The notes under the pieces are model-generated. The model saw only the letters and a list, made by a program, of their open reading frames with translations, made no database searches and was not told the DNA's origin. Both the position numbers and the translations under genes were made by a program. DNA of 64,000 nucleotides, taken from Georgenia wutianyii (GTDB lineage: Bacteria; Actinomycetota; Actinomycetes; Actinomycetales; Actinomycetaceae). The stretch is from the NCBI RefSeq assembly GCF_006349365.1, contig NZ_CP040899.1:62001-126000 (forward strand). Direction: 5' to 3'. The first letter of the stretch is position 1. The number at the start of each line of letters is the position of its first letter. Shown piece after piece: positions 45,753 through 54,428 of the stretch.

Positions 45753-46826
45753 TCAGGAGGAGGTGAGGTAGGGCTCCAGCCGGCGCCACAGCTCGAAGCC
45801 GTCGGGGGCGCGGACGACGGGGACCTGCTCGTCCTGGACGATCCGGCCGCCGTCGGTGCTCGCCCGCCCGCCGTCCATCGCCTGCGGCGTGCCGTGGGAC
45901 AGGACGTGCTCGCCGGCGCTCAGCTCACGGATGGCGATGGCGCGCACCCGGTCGGGGTGCTCGCGGGCGAGCTCGGAGTAGATGTCGGGGTCGTGCTGGC
46001 CGTCGTCACCGACGAGCAGCCATGTGATCTCGGGGAAGTCGATGAGCAGCCGACGCAGGCTCATGCGCTTGTGCTCCTGCCCGCTGCGGAACCAGCCGGA
46101 GTTCGTCGGCCCCCAGTCGGTCATGAGCATCGGCCCGGAGGGCAGCCCGGTGCGCCGGAAGAACCGCTCGAGGGCGGGCACGACGTTCCACGCGCCGGTC
46201 GACAGGTAGAGCACCGGGGTGCCCGGCCGCGTCTCCTGGACGTGCCCGAACAGCTCGGCCATCCCGGGGACGGCCTGACGGCTGCTCGTGTGCCGCAGGA
46301 AGGTGTTCCACGCGGCGACGAGCGGGCGGGGCACGCGGGTGACCATGACGGTGTCGTCGATGTCGCTCACCACCGCGAAGCGCGTCTCGGGCCCGATGAC
46401 GAGGACGCGCGCGGTGGCCGGTGCGGCGCCCTGCGCGCGGACGGCGACGTCGTGCCAGCCCGGCGTCAGGCCGTGGTCCGGGACGAGGAGGTCGAGGTAG
46501 CCGTCGCGGTCGGCCCGCGTGGGGTAGGTGCGGCCGGCGATCTCCACCTCGATCGGCAGGTGGGCGACGGGTGTGGTGACGAAGGAGCGCCAGCCGCGCT
46601 CGGCCTCCTGGGCCTCGTCGAGCTCGTGCTCGGTGGCGCCGGCGTCGGCCGCGGTGCGGCCGGTGTCCTCGGTGAGGAGGGCGCGGGCGAGGACCCGCAG
46701 CTTCTCGGGGCTGCCGTAGCCGGTGTAGGTGATCGTCGTGGGGCGCCAGCCGCGCTTGCGCAGGAAGGGGACGAGCCGTCGGTTGAGGCCGTCCTCGAGC
46801 GTGGCGCCGAGAGGGGGTCGGGACAT
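45753..46826 (-). CDS. App1-family phosphatase (DUF2183)
   Basis: 357-aa protein of the phosphatidate phosphatase APP1 family (DUF2183). It has a beta-rich N-terminal region (about residues 75-150; WRSFVTTPVAHLPIEVEIAGR) and a C-terminal HAD-like catalytic domain with FAVVSDIDDTVMVTRV (Asp-x-Asp-x-Thr), VLYLSTGAWNV, TDWGPT and LLVGDDGQHDPDIY. In yeast App1 dephosphorylates phosphatidate; bacterial members are uncharacterised, so a lipid-phosphate role is only suggested. ATG 46826 lies 7 nt after TACGGT, so likely leaderless. Convergent with the Liv-type operon. Confidence 0.85.
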   Translation of the reverse strand: MSRPPLGATLEDGLNRRLVPFLRKRGWRPTTITYTGYGSPEKLRVLARALLTEDTGRTAADAGATEHELDEAQEAERGWRSFVTTPVAHLPIEVEIAGRTYPTRADRDGYLDLLVPDHGLTPGWHDVAVRAQGAAPATARVLVIGPETRFAVVSDIDDTVMVTRVPRPLVAAWNTFLRHTSSRQAVPGMAELFGHVQETRPGTPVLYLSTGAWNVVPALERFFRRTGLPSGPMLMTDWGPTNSGWFRSGQEHKRMSLRRLLIDFPEITWLLVGDDGQHDPDIYSELAREHPDRVRAIAIRELSAGEHVLSHGTPQAMDGGRASTDGGRIVQDEQVPVVRAPDGFELWRRLEPYLTSS

Positions 46827-46833
46827 GCCCTCG

Positions 46834-46839
46834 ACCGTA
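46834..46839 (-). promoter_or_regulatory. Leaderless -10 box TACGGT
   Basis: TACGGT on the minus strand ends 7 nt before the ATG at 46826 with no ribosome binding site. Confidence 0.65.
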
Positions 46840-46847
46840 GAGCAGCA

Positions 46848-46883
46848 CCGCGGCCCTGGCTCCTCGAGAGCGCAGGGCCGCGG
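46848..46883. terminator. GC hairpin after the DUF6458 gene
   Basis: CCGCGGCCCTG (46848-46858) and its exact complement (46873-46883) with a 14-nt loop, just downstream of the small membrane-protein gene and upstream of the App1-like promoter. Likely terminator. Confidence 0.65.
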
Positions 46884-46889
46884 GTGGGA

Positions 46890-47129
46890 TCAGCGCGCCG
46901 GGGGCGGCGGGTTGCCGATGTCGCGGTGCTCGACGTACTCCGTGTGGCTCGTGTCCCGATGCTGGCGCTGGCGCTGCATCGCGAACGCGAGGACCAGCGC
47001 CAGAACGCCGGCGCCCATGAGGATGAAGCCGATCGTGTTGATGTTGAGGATCTCCCACATGTCGGGGCTCAGCCCGAATGCGAGGACGGCTCCGACCGCG
47101 ATGAGGAAGATGCCTCCACCGATTCCCAT
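46890..47129 (-). CDS. Small two-helix membrane protein (DUF6458-like)
   Basis: 79-aa protein beginning MGIGGGIFLIAVGAVLAFGL, followed by a second helix IGFILMGAGVLALVLAFAM (about residues 32-50) and a charged, Pro-rich C-terminal tail. This is the pattern of the actinobacterial DUF6458 family, function unknown. ATG 47129 follows AAAGGGA at 8 nt; frame upstream is open but unsupported. Same strand as pgm, separated by about 90 bp, so it may be read through from pgm or have its own promoter in the gap. Confidence 0.78.
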   Translation of the reverse strand: MGIGGGIFLIAVGAVLAFGLSPDMWEILNINTIGFILMGAGVLALVLAFAMQRQRQHRDTSHTEYVEHRDIGNPPPPAR

Positions 47130-47219
47130 TGTCACGTCCCTTTCCGTAGACGACGGGCCGAGTGTGGCGGTACTCCGCGCCGCCCGCACGCCGAGAGCGG
47201 CGCCCGGGCGGCGGCGGGG

Positions 47220-48899
47220 TCAGCGCAGCGCGGCGTCGACGACGGCCTTGGCCTCGGTCTGGACCTGGGCGAGGTGCTCCTCGCCCTTGAACGACTCGGC
47301 GTAGATCTTGTAGACGTCCTCGGTACCGGAGGGGCGGGCCGCGAACCACGCGTTCTCGGTCGTCACCTTGAGCCCGCCGATCGGCTCGTCGTTGCCGGGC
47401 GCGCGGACCAGCCGGGCGGTGATCTCCTCCCCGGCGAGCGTCGTCGCCGTCACGGCGTCGGGGCTGAGCGCAGCCAGCCTGGCCTTCTGCTCGCGGGTGG
47501 CGGGGGCGTCGATGCGCGCGTAGGCGGAGGCCCCGTACCGCTCGACCTGCTCGAGGTGGAGCTGGCTCGGGCTGCGCCCGGTGACCGCGAGGACCTCCGA
47601 GGCGAGCAGGCTGAGGAGGATGCCGTCCTTGTCGGTCGTCCACACCGAGCCGTTGCGGCGCAGGAACGAGGCGCCGGCGGACTCCTCGCCACCGAAGCCC
47701 ACGGAGGAGTCGAGCAGGCCGGGGACGAAGTACTTGAAGCCCACCGGGACCTCGAGCAGCTGCCGCCCGAGGCCGGCCGTCACCCGGTCGATGAGGGCGG
47801 AGGACACGAGGGTCTTGCCGACGGCCGCCTGGGCGGGCCAGTCGGGCCGGTGGGTGAGGAGGTACTCGATCGCGACGGCGAGGAAGTGGTTGGGGTTGAG
47901 CAGGCCGTGGTCCGGCGTGACGATGCCGTGCCGGTCGGAGTCGGCGTCGTTGCCGGTGGCGATGTCGTAGGGCGCCGGGCCGCCGTCGGCCGGCTGCATG
48001 ATCGCCAGGAGGGAGGCCATCGCCGACGGCGAGGAGCAGTCCATCCGGATCTTGCCGTCCCAGTCGAGGGTCATGAAGGACCACGTGGGGTCGACGGTCG
48101 GGTTGACGACGGCGAGGTCCAGCCCGTAGCGCTCGCCGATCGCGCCCCAGTACTCCACCGCGGCGCCGCCGAGGGGGTCGGCCCCGATCCGCACGCCCGC
48201 CCGCGCGATCGCCTCGAGGTCGATGACGCCGGCGAGGTCGTCGACGTAGGCGGCGAGGAAGTCGTGCCGGCGGGTGGTCTCGGCCCGCAGCGCCCGCTCG
48301 AGCGGCATCCGGGGGACGGCCGCGACGCCGGAGCGCAGGATCTCGTTGGCCCGCGCGGCGATCCACGACGTCGCGTCCGAGCCGGCCGGGCCGCCGTGTG
48401 GCGGGTTGTACTTGAAGCCGCCGTCACCGGGCGGGTTGTGGGAGGGCGTGACGACGATGCCGTCGGCGCGCCCCGGGCCCTGGACGCGCACGCCCGCAGC
48501 GGTCCCGGCGCCGTTGGCGAGGAGGATCGCGTGCGAGACGGCGGGCGTGGGGGTCCACGAGTCGCGCGCGTCGATGCGTAGCTCGACGCCGGCGGCGGCG
48601 AGCACCTCGACGGCCGTCTGCCAGGCCGGCCCGGACAGGGCGTGGGTGTCGCGGCCGATGAACAGCGGGCCGTCGGTGCCCTGCGAGCGGCGGTACTCGA
48701 CGATCGCCGCCGTCGTCGCGATGATGTGCGCCTCGTTGAACGCGGAGTCGACGCTCGAGCCGCGGTGTCCCGAGGTGCCGAAGGCCACGTGCTGGGCTGG
48801 GTCGTCCATGTCGGGAGTGCGGTCGTAGTAGGCCGCGAGGATCACGTCGACGTCGATGAGGTCCTCGGGCAGGGCAGGGGTACCGGCTCGCTCGTGCAT
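47220..48899 (-). CDS. pgm: Phosphoglucomutase (alpha-D-glucose phosphate-specific)
   Basis: Interconverts glucose-1- and glucose-6-phosphate, linking glycogen, trehalose and wall precursors to glycolysis. 559 aa, the size of E. coli Pgm. N-terminal [24 protein letters not shown], then the phosphoserine loop [23 protein letters not shown] (catalytic Ser), the metal loop [15 protein letters not shown], the sugar-specificity region [10 protein letters not shown] and C-terminal [23 protein letters not shown] 48899 has CAGGAT 6 nt upstream, a slightly divergent leaderless box. Divergent from the rhodanese gene. Confidence 0.95.
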   Translation of the reverse strand: MHERAGTPALPEDLIDVDVILAAYYDRTPDMDDPAQHVAFGTSGHRGSSVDSAFNEAHIIATTAAIVEYRRSQGTDGPLFIGRDTHALSGPAWQTAVEVLAAAGVELRIDARDSWTPTPAVSHAILLANGAGTAAGVRVQGPGRADGIVVTPSHNPPGDGGFKYNPPHGGPAGSDATSWIAARANEILRSGVAAVPRMPLERALRAETTRRHDFLAAYVDDLAGVIDLEAIARAGVRIGADPLGGAAVEYWGAIGERYGLDLAVVNPTVDPTWSFMTLDWDGKIRMDCSSPSAMASLLAIMQPADGGPAPYDIATGNDADSDRHGIVTPDHGLLNPNHFLAVAIEYLLTHRPDWPAQAAVGKTLVSSALIDRVTAGLGRQLLEVPVGFKYFVPGLLDSSVGFGGEESAGASFLRRNGSVWTTDKDGILLSLLASEVLAVTGRSPSQLHLEQVERYGASAYARIDAPATREQKARLAALSPDAVTATTLAGEEITARLVRAPGNDEPIGGLKVTTENAWFAARPSGTEDVYKIYAESFKGEEHLAQVQTEAKAVVDAALR

Positions 48900-48905
48900 G
48901 CCCCG

Positions 48906-48911
48906 ATCCTG
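48906..48911 (-). promoter_or_regulatory. Leaderless -10-like box CAGGAT of pgm
   Basis: CAGGAT on the minus strand ends 6 nt before the ATG at 48899. First base deviates from TANNNT. Confidence 0.5.
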
Positions 48912-48972
48912 CCATCCGTCCCGCCGCGCTGCCGTCCTCTTCGCCGTGGCGCCGTCCGCGGTGGGGGAGGGC

Positions 48973-48978
48973 TACGGT
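48973..48978 (+). promoter_or_regulatory. Leaderless -10 box TACGGT
   Basis: TACGGT ends 7 nt before the rhodanese ATG at 48986. Confidence 0.65.
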
Positions 48979-48985
48979 GGGCGCC

Positions 48986-49336
48986 ATGGAGGACCTCGAC
49001 CAGCCCGCCGACCTCACCGTCCGCGACCTCGACCCGTCCGCCCCCGTCCCGCCCGGCCACGCCGTCCTCGACGTGCGCGAGCAGGACGAGTGGGACGCCG
49101 GCCACGCCCCCGGCGCCGTCCACGTCCCCCTCGGCGAGCTGCCCGCCCGCCTCGAGGAGCTGCCCGAGGAGGACCTCCTCGTCGTGTGCCGCTCCGGGGG
49201 CCGCTCGGCGCGGGCGACCGCGTGGCTCAACCACCACGGCTTCACCGCGCGGAACCTCGTGGGAGGCATGCGCGAGTGGCACGCCGCGGGCCTGCCGATG
49301 GTGAGGGACGACGGCAGCGAGCCGTACCTGCTCTAG
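48986..49336 (+). CDS. Rhodanese-like sulfurtransferase domain protein
   Basis: 116-aa single rhodanese domain, cytosolic. Features: HAVLDVREQDEWDAGHAPGAVHVPLGEL (CH2A motif region), the active loop VVCRSGGRSARATAWL with the catalytic Cys, and NLVGGMREWHAAGLP at the C-terminus. Likely moves sulfane sulfur or acts in persulfide handling; partner unknown. ATG 48986 is fixed by the TACGGT box; an in-frame ATG three codons upstream overlaps that box. Followed after 21 nt by a DUF5926 gene with its own leaderless promoter. Confidence 0.9.
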   Translation: MEDLDQPADLTVRDLDPSAPVPPGHAVLDVREQDEWDAGHAPGAVHVPLGELPARLEELPEEDLLVVCRSGGRSARATAWLNHHGFTARNLVGGMREWHAAGLPMVRDDGSEPYLL

Positions 49337-49343
49337 GCACCGA

Positions 49344-49349
49344 TAGGGT
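49344..49349 (+). promoter_or_regulatory. Leaderless -10 box TAGGGT
   Basis: TAGGGT ends 8 nt before the DUF5926 ATG at 49358. Confidence 0.6.
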
Positions 49350-49357
49350 TGTCGACC

Positions 49358-50227
49358 ATGGGTAAGAAGAGTCGTAAGCGCCAGTCCCCGCAGCCGTCGC
49401 GCCCCAAGCGCGTCGAGGTGCCCTTCGTCGAGCGTCCCTTCGAGGGCCTGCCCGGGGAGACCGACTGGGTCGCCATGCGCGAGGTCGTCCCGGCAGCCAC
49501 CGCGACGGTGCGCACGACCGAGGAGTACGGGGCCCGTGAGGTCGTCGTCGCGACGATGCTCCCGGACCTGTGGCCCGCGCTGCACCGGGAGGACGGCACC
49601 GTCCTCGTCGGCCTGCAGACCGCCGCGAAGTCCGGCGACGCGAGCCGCGACGTCGCCGCGGCGCTGCTCCTCGCCCTCGACGCCGAGCCCGGCACCCCGG
49701 TGACCAACCTCGGGATCCTCGAGCCCGGCCCGCGCCTCCAGGACGTCCTCGACCTCTCGCTGCCGTTCGAGCCCGTCCTCCACGACGACTTCGGCTTCTG
49801 GCTCCCCGAGGACCAGGCCGAGGACGCCGACGTCACCGCCGCCATCGAGCAGTCCAGCGAGGGCATCGTCCCGACCGTCAAGGTCGAGGGCGTCGAGTCG
49901 GCCTACTGGTGCCGGATGGGCCGGGAGTTCCTCCGCTGGGCGCGTCCCGAGCCGCAGGAGGCCGTGCTCGACGCCGTCGCCCGTCTCCACGCGCGCCGCG
50001 AGTCCGAGCTCGAGGAGGGCGCCCGGTTCGTCGGCGCGTTCCGCACGAGCGGGATCCTCGTGCCGGTGTGGGAGCTCGCCCCGGGCACCGAGGCCGACGA
50101 GCTCGCCGGCCCGTGCGCCGAGTTCGACAAGCGGCTGACCGCCGCGCTCGCCGAGGAGGGCCCGCTCGACGCGGACGCCCGCCGCGCCCGCGCCGGCATC
50201 GTCTCCCGCCAGGTGACGTTGCGCTGA
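49358..50227 (+). CDS. DUF5926 family protein
   Basis: 289-aa soluble protein with a short, strongly basic N-terminus (MGKKSRKRQSPQPSRPKR) followed by a compact domain: VEVPFVERPFEGLPGETDWVAMREVVPAATA, TMLPDLWPAL, GLQTAAKSGDASRDVAAALL and FGFWLP. It matches the actinobacterial DUF5926 family, of unknown function; the basic head could bind nucleic acid, which is speculation. No membrane segments or catalytic motif. ATG 49358 chosen from the upstream TAGGGT; the family begins at MGKK. Confidence 0.85.
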   Translation: MGKKSRKRQSPQPSRPKRVEVPFVERPFEGLPGETDWVAMREVVPAATATVRTTEEYGAREVVVATMLPDLWPALHREDGTVLVGLQTAAKSGDASRDVAAALLLALDAEPGTPVTNLGILEPGPRLQDVLDLSLPFEPVLHDDFGFWLPEDQAEDADVTAAIEQSSEGIVPTVKVEGVESAYWCRMGREFLRWARPEPQEAVLDAVARLHARRESELEEGARFVGAFRTSGILVPVWELAPGTEADELAGPCAEFDKRLTAALAEEGPLDADARRARAGIVSRQVTLR

Positions 50228-50266
50228 GCCCTGCCCGTGGACCTGCGCACACACCGCGACCCTGAC

Positions 50267-50272
50267 TACGCT
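50267..50272 (+). promoter_or_regulatory. Leaderless -10 box TACGCT
   Basis: TACGCT ends 6 nt before the GTG at 50279. Confidence 0.65.
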
Positions 50273-50278
50273 CGGAGC

Positions 50279-51073
50279 GTGAACCGGCGGCCGAGCTCCC
50301 AGCGGGTGGCCGTCGTCATCCCTGCGAAGGACGAGGCCGGCCGCATCGCGGCCACGGTGAGGGCAGCCCGGGCGATCCCGCACGTCGACCTCGTCGTCGT
50401 CGTCGACGACGGCTCCAGCGACGAGACCCAGCACGTCGCCCGGGCGGCCGGTGCGGTCGTCGTGCGGCACTCGGTCAACCGGGGCAAGGCCTCGGCGATG
50501 GAGACCGGTGCGTCGGTCGTCGCCATGCGCGACGTGTCCGACGGACCGGCGCGGCTGCTGCTGTTCATCGACGGCGACCTCGGGGAGACCGCCGTCGGCG
50601 TCACCCCGCTCGTCGACACCGTCCTGTCCGGCGTCGCCGACTGCGCGATCGCGGCCCTCCCGCCGCAGCCCGGCGCGGGTGGCCGCGGGATCGTCGTCGG
50701 CAAGGCGCGGCGGGCGATCGCCCGCGCCACCGGGTGGGTCCCCACGCAGCCGCTCTCCGGCCAGCGGTGCCTCACCCGCGAGGCCTTCGAGGCGGCGGTG
50801 CCGCTGGCGCCGGGCTGGGGCGTGGAGACGGGCATGACGATCGACCTGCTCGTCAAGGGCTTCACGCTCGTCGAGGTGCCGTGCGACCTGCGCCACCGGG
50901 CGAGCAAGAACGACTGGGCGGGCCAGCTCCACCGCGCCGCGCAGTACCGCGATGTCGCCCTCGCCGCCGCGCTGCGGTGGGCCAAGGGTGTGCGGGTGGA
51001 CCTGCGCGAGCTCGGTGACCAGCCGGTCCGCCAGGAGCCCGGCCGCCCCTACCGCGCGGTGCGCTCCACCTGA
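50279..51073 (+). CDS. Family 2 glycosyltransferase
   Basis: 264-aa GT-A enzyme, soluble or membrane-associated, no transmembrane segment. VAVVIPAKDEAGRIAATV (about residues 10-27), VVVVDDGSSDET (first Asp region), NRGKASAMETG, and the metal-binding DxD-like segment LLFIDGDLGE (about 94-103), then SGQRCLTRE and GWGVETGMTIDLL. Resembles glucosyl-3-phosphoglycerate synthase- or dolichyl-phosphate-type transferases, but donor and acceptor are not evident. GTG 50279 is set by TACGCT. Its 3' end overlaps the 3' end of the convergent 777-aa membrane protein by 25 bp. The shared neighbourhood suggests a joint envelope role. Confidence 0.85.
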   Translation: MNRRPSSQRVAVVIPAKDEAGRIAATVRAARAIPHVDLVVVVDDGSSDETQHVARAAGAVVVRHSVNRGKASAMETGASVVAMRDVSDGPARLLLFIDGDLGETAVGVTPLVDTVLSGVADCAIAALPPQPGAGGRGIVVGKARRAIARATGWVPTQPLSGQRCLTREAFEAAVPLAPGWGVETGMTIDLLVKGFTLVEVPCDLRHRASKNDWAGQLHRAAQYRDVALAAALRWAKGVRVDLRELGDQPVRQEPGRPYRAVRST

Positions 51074-53382
51074 CCCGCCGGGAGCTCCTCGCCCCGCAGC
51101 CGCAGCAGCCAGCCGGCCACCACGCCGATGAGCAGCGGGACGGCCAGCGAGATCCCGATCGCCGGGATGACGATGCCGGAGTCGTTGACCGCGAAGCCGA
51201 TCCCGAGCGCGACGGCGACGGCCACGAGCGCCGGGCGGAGCATGCACGCGTCGGCGTCGAGGCGGCGCAGCGAGGAGCCCTCGGCGAGCCAGCCGTAGGC
51301 GGCGTGGTCCCCCGAGCGGGCGGCGCGCCGCAGGGGCTGGGTGAGGACGAGGACGACGAGCGCGATGCCACCGACCGCGAGGAAGGTGAGCGTCGAGCCG
51401 AAGAGGTTGGACAGGTTCTGCCCGAGCTTGCGCAGGACGACGTCGAGCAGCCCGCCGTCGAGCACGGTCTCGACGAACCGGCCGAGGTGGCTGCGCTCGT
51501 CCGCCGGCCGCAGCCAGTCGAGCACCGAGAAGGACAGGGCGATGACGGCGGCGGCGCCGAGGACGAGGACCACCCGGCGCCACGTGAGACGGACCCCCAG
51601 GGCGAGCAGCGCGAGGATGATGAACGCCGGGAGCAGCGCGGGCGGTCCACCGAAGTCGGCGCCGATGCCGGGCGCGCCGTTGAGGACCGTGGCCACCACG
51701 CCGACGACGCCGACGACGGCGGCCGCGGCGACGCGCCGGCCGCGCCGGACGAGCGGCTCGGCGAGACAGCTCGCGGCGAGGAGGGTGCTCGTCGCCCACA
51801 GCGCGAACGAGGAGTTGTTGATCCCGTAGAAGCGCCCGCCGACCTGCGGCTGGACCCCCATGAGCGCCGCGAGCTGGAGCCGTGCGCCGGTGAGGACGTC
51901 GACGGCGAGGACGAACGCGGTGAGCCCGGCGACGACGGCGACCGGCGCGAGCAGCTGCCGACGCCACGGCCGGGCCAGCGCGAGGCCCGCGACGAGCGCC
52001 GCGATCGCCAGGGTGACCGTGTAGACGACGAGGCCCGGTGAGCTCGAGCGCCACCACGGCACGAGGTTGGCGAGGTAGCTGCCGAGCGGCACGGCCGCGA
52101 CGGTGACCGCGACGGCGCGCAGGACGCGCAGCGCGGAGTCGGGGTGCAGGGCGCGCACGGCGCGGGCCAGCCCGGCCCGCGAGCGGTGGCCGTCGAGCCA
52201 GCGGCCGACGCGGTCGATGACCCGCCGGTTGAGGCCGACGGTGACGATCGCGTAGAGCGCGAGGTTGAGCAGGACGAGGCCGGAGAAGAAGGGGGCGGTG
52301 AGCGGGCGGACCGCCATCGCGTGCCGGTTCTCGTCGACGAGGGTCGCGATGCGGTCGGCGCCGTCGGTGCCGGACGGTTCGGTGCGCATCGGGGCGCCGG
52401 CGAGGCCGGAGGGGGCGGTGAGCGAGAGACGGGCGAGGAGTGTGGGCAGGAGGTCGGTCGACTGGACCATGCCCGGCTGGCGGGTGGAGCGGGTCTCGAG
52501 CAGCCCCGCAGGGCTGTCGGGGGAGCGCAGCGTCATGAGCTGCATCGAGGGCGTGCGCCCGGAGTCGGCGAGCGAGGCGACGAGCACCGTGGCGTCCGCG
52601 GGTAGGGCGGCGAGGGCGGCGGCGGCCCGCTGCTCGACGGCGGCGACCTGGGCCGTGCGGTCCGGCTCGGCGAGCGGCCACGCCGGGGCCGTCTGCTCCA
52701 CCTCGGGGTCGAAGCGCGGGTCGTCGGCCGGGACGAGGGAGTGGCTGCGGTCCCGCACGGCGCCGAGGTCGACGACGACGAGCTCGGCCTCCGCGGCCGC
52801 CCGGGCGACCGTCTCGGTGAGCCGCGCGGGCTCCCCCGGGCGTGGGGCGTACTGCCCGACGACCCGTCCATCGGCGTCGGCCAGCGCGATCGCGGCGCCG
52901 GGCCCGATCGCCGCGGCGCTGACGCCCTGCTCGGCGAGGAGGTCGCCGAACAGGCCGGGCCGCGCGTCGTAGGAGGCCTCGGACGCCGCGGTGAGGTAGT
53001 CCGACCATCCGGGGACGACGCCGTCGGTGGGGTCCTCGAGCATCCGGCAGGCGGGGGCGGGCACGTCCGCGGCGCGCCGGCCGGCCGAGACCACCAGCCA
53101 GCCGTCCGCGGGGCAGGTGAAGGAGCGCACCGAGCGCACGACCATGTTCGCCACGCCCGCCTCGTCCGCCAGGCCCCAGAGGGTCGGGGTGGCGACGGCG
53201 GAGAGGTCGCCCCAGCGCAGCCCCCCTGTCCCGAGGACCACGACCGGTCCCTCCGGCGCTGCGGCCTCGTCCTCCTGGGTCGCGCCGAACGCCGCCCCGG
53301 CGAGCGGGAGGACGAGCGCGGCGACGAGGACGAGGGCGAGCAGCGCGAAGCCCACCCGCTGGACATTCCGACGACGCCTCAC
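51049..53382 (-). CDS. Large membrane protein with extracytoplasmic alkaline-phosphatase-like domain
   Basis: 777-aa protein of an uncharacterised actinobacterial family. Signal anchor (about residues 9-30), a long extracytoplasmic region (about 35-345) with scattered phosphatase/sulfatase-superfamily features (VVVLGTGGLRWGDLS, ELVVVDLGAVRD, ATVLVASLADSGRTPSM, QPGMVQSTDLLPTLLARL), and then ten or so membrane helices (about 355-765). The VQSTDLLPTLL segment is reminiscent of sulfatase ends. Metal ligands cannot be assigned with certainty. GTG 53382 lies 6 nt after TAGGCT, so leaderless. Tail-to-tail overlap with the glycosyltransferase gene; a role in envelope glycopolymer handling is possible. 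Confidence 0.72.
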   Translation of the reverse strand: MRRRRNVQRVGFALLALVLVAALVLPLAGAAFGATQEDEAAAPEGPVVVLGTGGLRWGDLSAVATPTLWGLADEAGVANMVVRSVRSFTCPADGWLVVSAGRRAADVPAPACRMLEDPTDGVVPGWSDYLTAASEASYDARPGLFGDLLAEQGVSAAAIGPGAAIALADADGRVVGQYAPRPGEPARLTETVARAAAEAELVVVDLGAVRDRSHSLVPADDPRFDPEVEQTAPAWPLAEPDRTAQVAAVEQRAAAALAALPADATVLVASLADSGRTPSMQLMTLRSPDSPAGLLETRSTRQPGMVQSTDLLPTLLARLSLTAPSGLAGAPMRTEPSGTDGADRIATLVDENRHAMAVRPLTAPFFSGLVLLNLALYAIVTVGLNRRVIDRVGRWLDGHRSRAGLARAVRALHPDSALRVLRAVAVTVAAVPLGSYLANLVPWWRSSSPGLVVYTVTLAIAALVAGLALARPWRRQLLAPVAVVAGLTAFVLAVDVLTGARLQLAALMGVQPQVGGRFYGINNSSFALWATSTLLAASCLAEPLVRRGRRVAAAAVVGVVGVVATVLNGAPGIGADFGGPPALLPAFIILALLALGVRLTWRRVVLVLGAAAVIALSFSVLDWLRPADERSHLGRFVETVLDGGLLDVVLRKLGQNLSNLFGSTLTFLAVGGIALVVLVLTQPLRRAARSGDHAAYGWLAEGSSLRRLDADACMLRPALVAVAVALGIGFAVNDSGIVIPAIGISLAVPLLIGVVAGWLLRLRGEELPAGQVERTAR

Positions 53383-53388
53383 CCCGGC

Positions 53389-53394
53389 AGCCTA
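53389..53394 (-). promoter_or_regulatory. Leaderless -10 box TAGGCT
   Basis: TAGGCT on the minus strand ends 6 nt before the GTG at 53382. Confidence 0.65.
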
Positions 53395-53423
53395 CGTGGC
53401 GGCCCGGGCCGACTCATCTGGCC

Positions 53424-53429
53424 TAGGCT
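53424..53429 (+). promoter_or_regulatory. -10 box TAGGCT of pheA
   Basis: TAGGCT lies 41 nt before the pheA ATG; the leader would contain GAGGAG as ribosome binding site, so pheA is leadered. Confidence 0.5.
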
Positions 53430-53470
53430 CTGGCGCAGCGTCCCGGCGCGCCGAACCACGAGGAGACCCG

Positions 53471-54421
53471 ATGCCCGACCAGCCTGTCGCCCGCTACACC
53501 TACCTCGGCCCCGAGGGCACCTTCACCGAGGCGGCGCTGCGTGCCTTCGTCGGGACCGAGCAGGTGGACAGCGAGCCGGCGGCCGACGTCGTCTCCGCGC
53601 TCGAGGCGGTGCGCGGCGGGCACGCGGACCTCGCCGTCGTGCCCATGGAGAACTCCGTCGAGGGCGGGGTCAACGTCACCATGGACACCCTCGCCGGGTC
53701 GCGCGAGCCGCTCGTCATCGTCGGGGAGGTCGTCGTCCCGGTGTCGTTCGTCCTCGCCGTCGTCCCCGGCACCCGGCGCGAGGACGTGCGCTGGATCTCC
53801 ACCCACCCCCACGCGTGGGCGCAGTGCCGCGGCTGGGTCGCCCGCGAGCTGGCCGACGCCGCCCACATGCCGGCGACGTCGACGGCGGCCGCCGCGGCGC
53901 TCCTCGCCGAGCGGGGCCGCGAAGCCGGGTTCGACGCCGCGCTCTGCTCGGCGCTGTCGGCGCAGCGGTACGGGCTCGAGACGCTCGCCGAGGGCGTCGC
54001 GGACAACCCGCACGCCGTCACCCGCTTCGTCGTCGTCTCCCGCCCCGGCCCGCTGCCCGAGGCGACGGGCGCGGACAAGACCACCCTCATGGTCCACCTG
54101 CCCGACAACGAGGCCGGGGCGCTGCTCACCATGCTCGAGCAGTTCGCCGTTCGCGGCGTCAACCTCTCGCGCATCGAGTCGCGCCCGATCGGGGACTCCC
54201 TGGGCCGGTACTCCTTCTCCATGGACCTCGAGGGGCACGTCGCCGAGGAGCGGGTGGCCGCGGCCCTCATCGGCCTGCACCGGGTGTGCCCGCTCGTGCG
54301 CTTCCTCGGGTCCTACCCGCGCTGGGACCGCAGAGCCCCGCACATGGCGCCGGGGACCCACGACGCCGACTTCGTCGCCGCCCGCGAGTGGGTCGAGGAC
54401 CTGCGCGCCGGCCGCGTCTGA
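53471..54421 (+). CDS. pheA: Prephenate dehydratase
   Basis: Converts prephenate to phenylpyruvate in phenylalanine synthesis, 316 aa, cytosolic. Periplasmic-binding-like catalytic halves: YTYLGPEGTFTEAAL (about residues 9-23), LAVVPMENSVEGGVNVTMD and the catalytic Thr-Arg-Phe in HAVTRFVVVSRP. The C-terminal ACT regulatory domain (about 205-290) contains NLSRIESRPIGDSLGRYSFSMDLEGH, the ESRP motif that binds phenylalanine for feedback control. No chorismate mutase domain, as usual in actinomycetes. ATG 53471 follows GAGGAG. Convergent with the lipid kinase gene, with only 7 nt between the ends. Confidence 0.95.
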   Translation: MPDQPVARYTYLGPEGTFTEAALRAFVGTEQVDSEPAADVVSALEAVRGGHADLAVVPMENSVEGGVNVTMDTLAGSREPLVIVGEVVVPVSFVLAVVPGTRREDVRWISTHPHAWAQCRGWVARELADAAHMPATSTAAAAALLAERGREAGFDAALCSALSAQRYGLETLAEGVADNPHAVTRFVVVSRPGPLPEATGADKTTLMVHLPDNEAGALLTMLEQFAVRGVNLSRIESRPIGDSLGRYSFSMDLEGHVAEERVAAALIGLHRVCPLVRFLGSYPRWDRRAPHMAPGTHDADFVAAREWVEDLRAGRV

Positions 54422-54428
54422 CGCGGTC

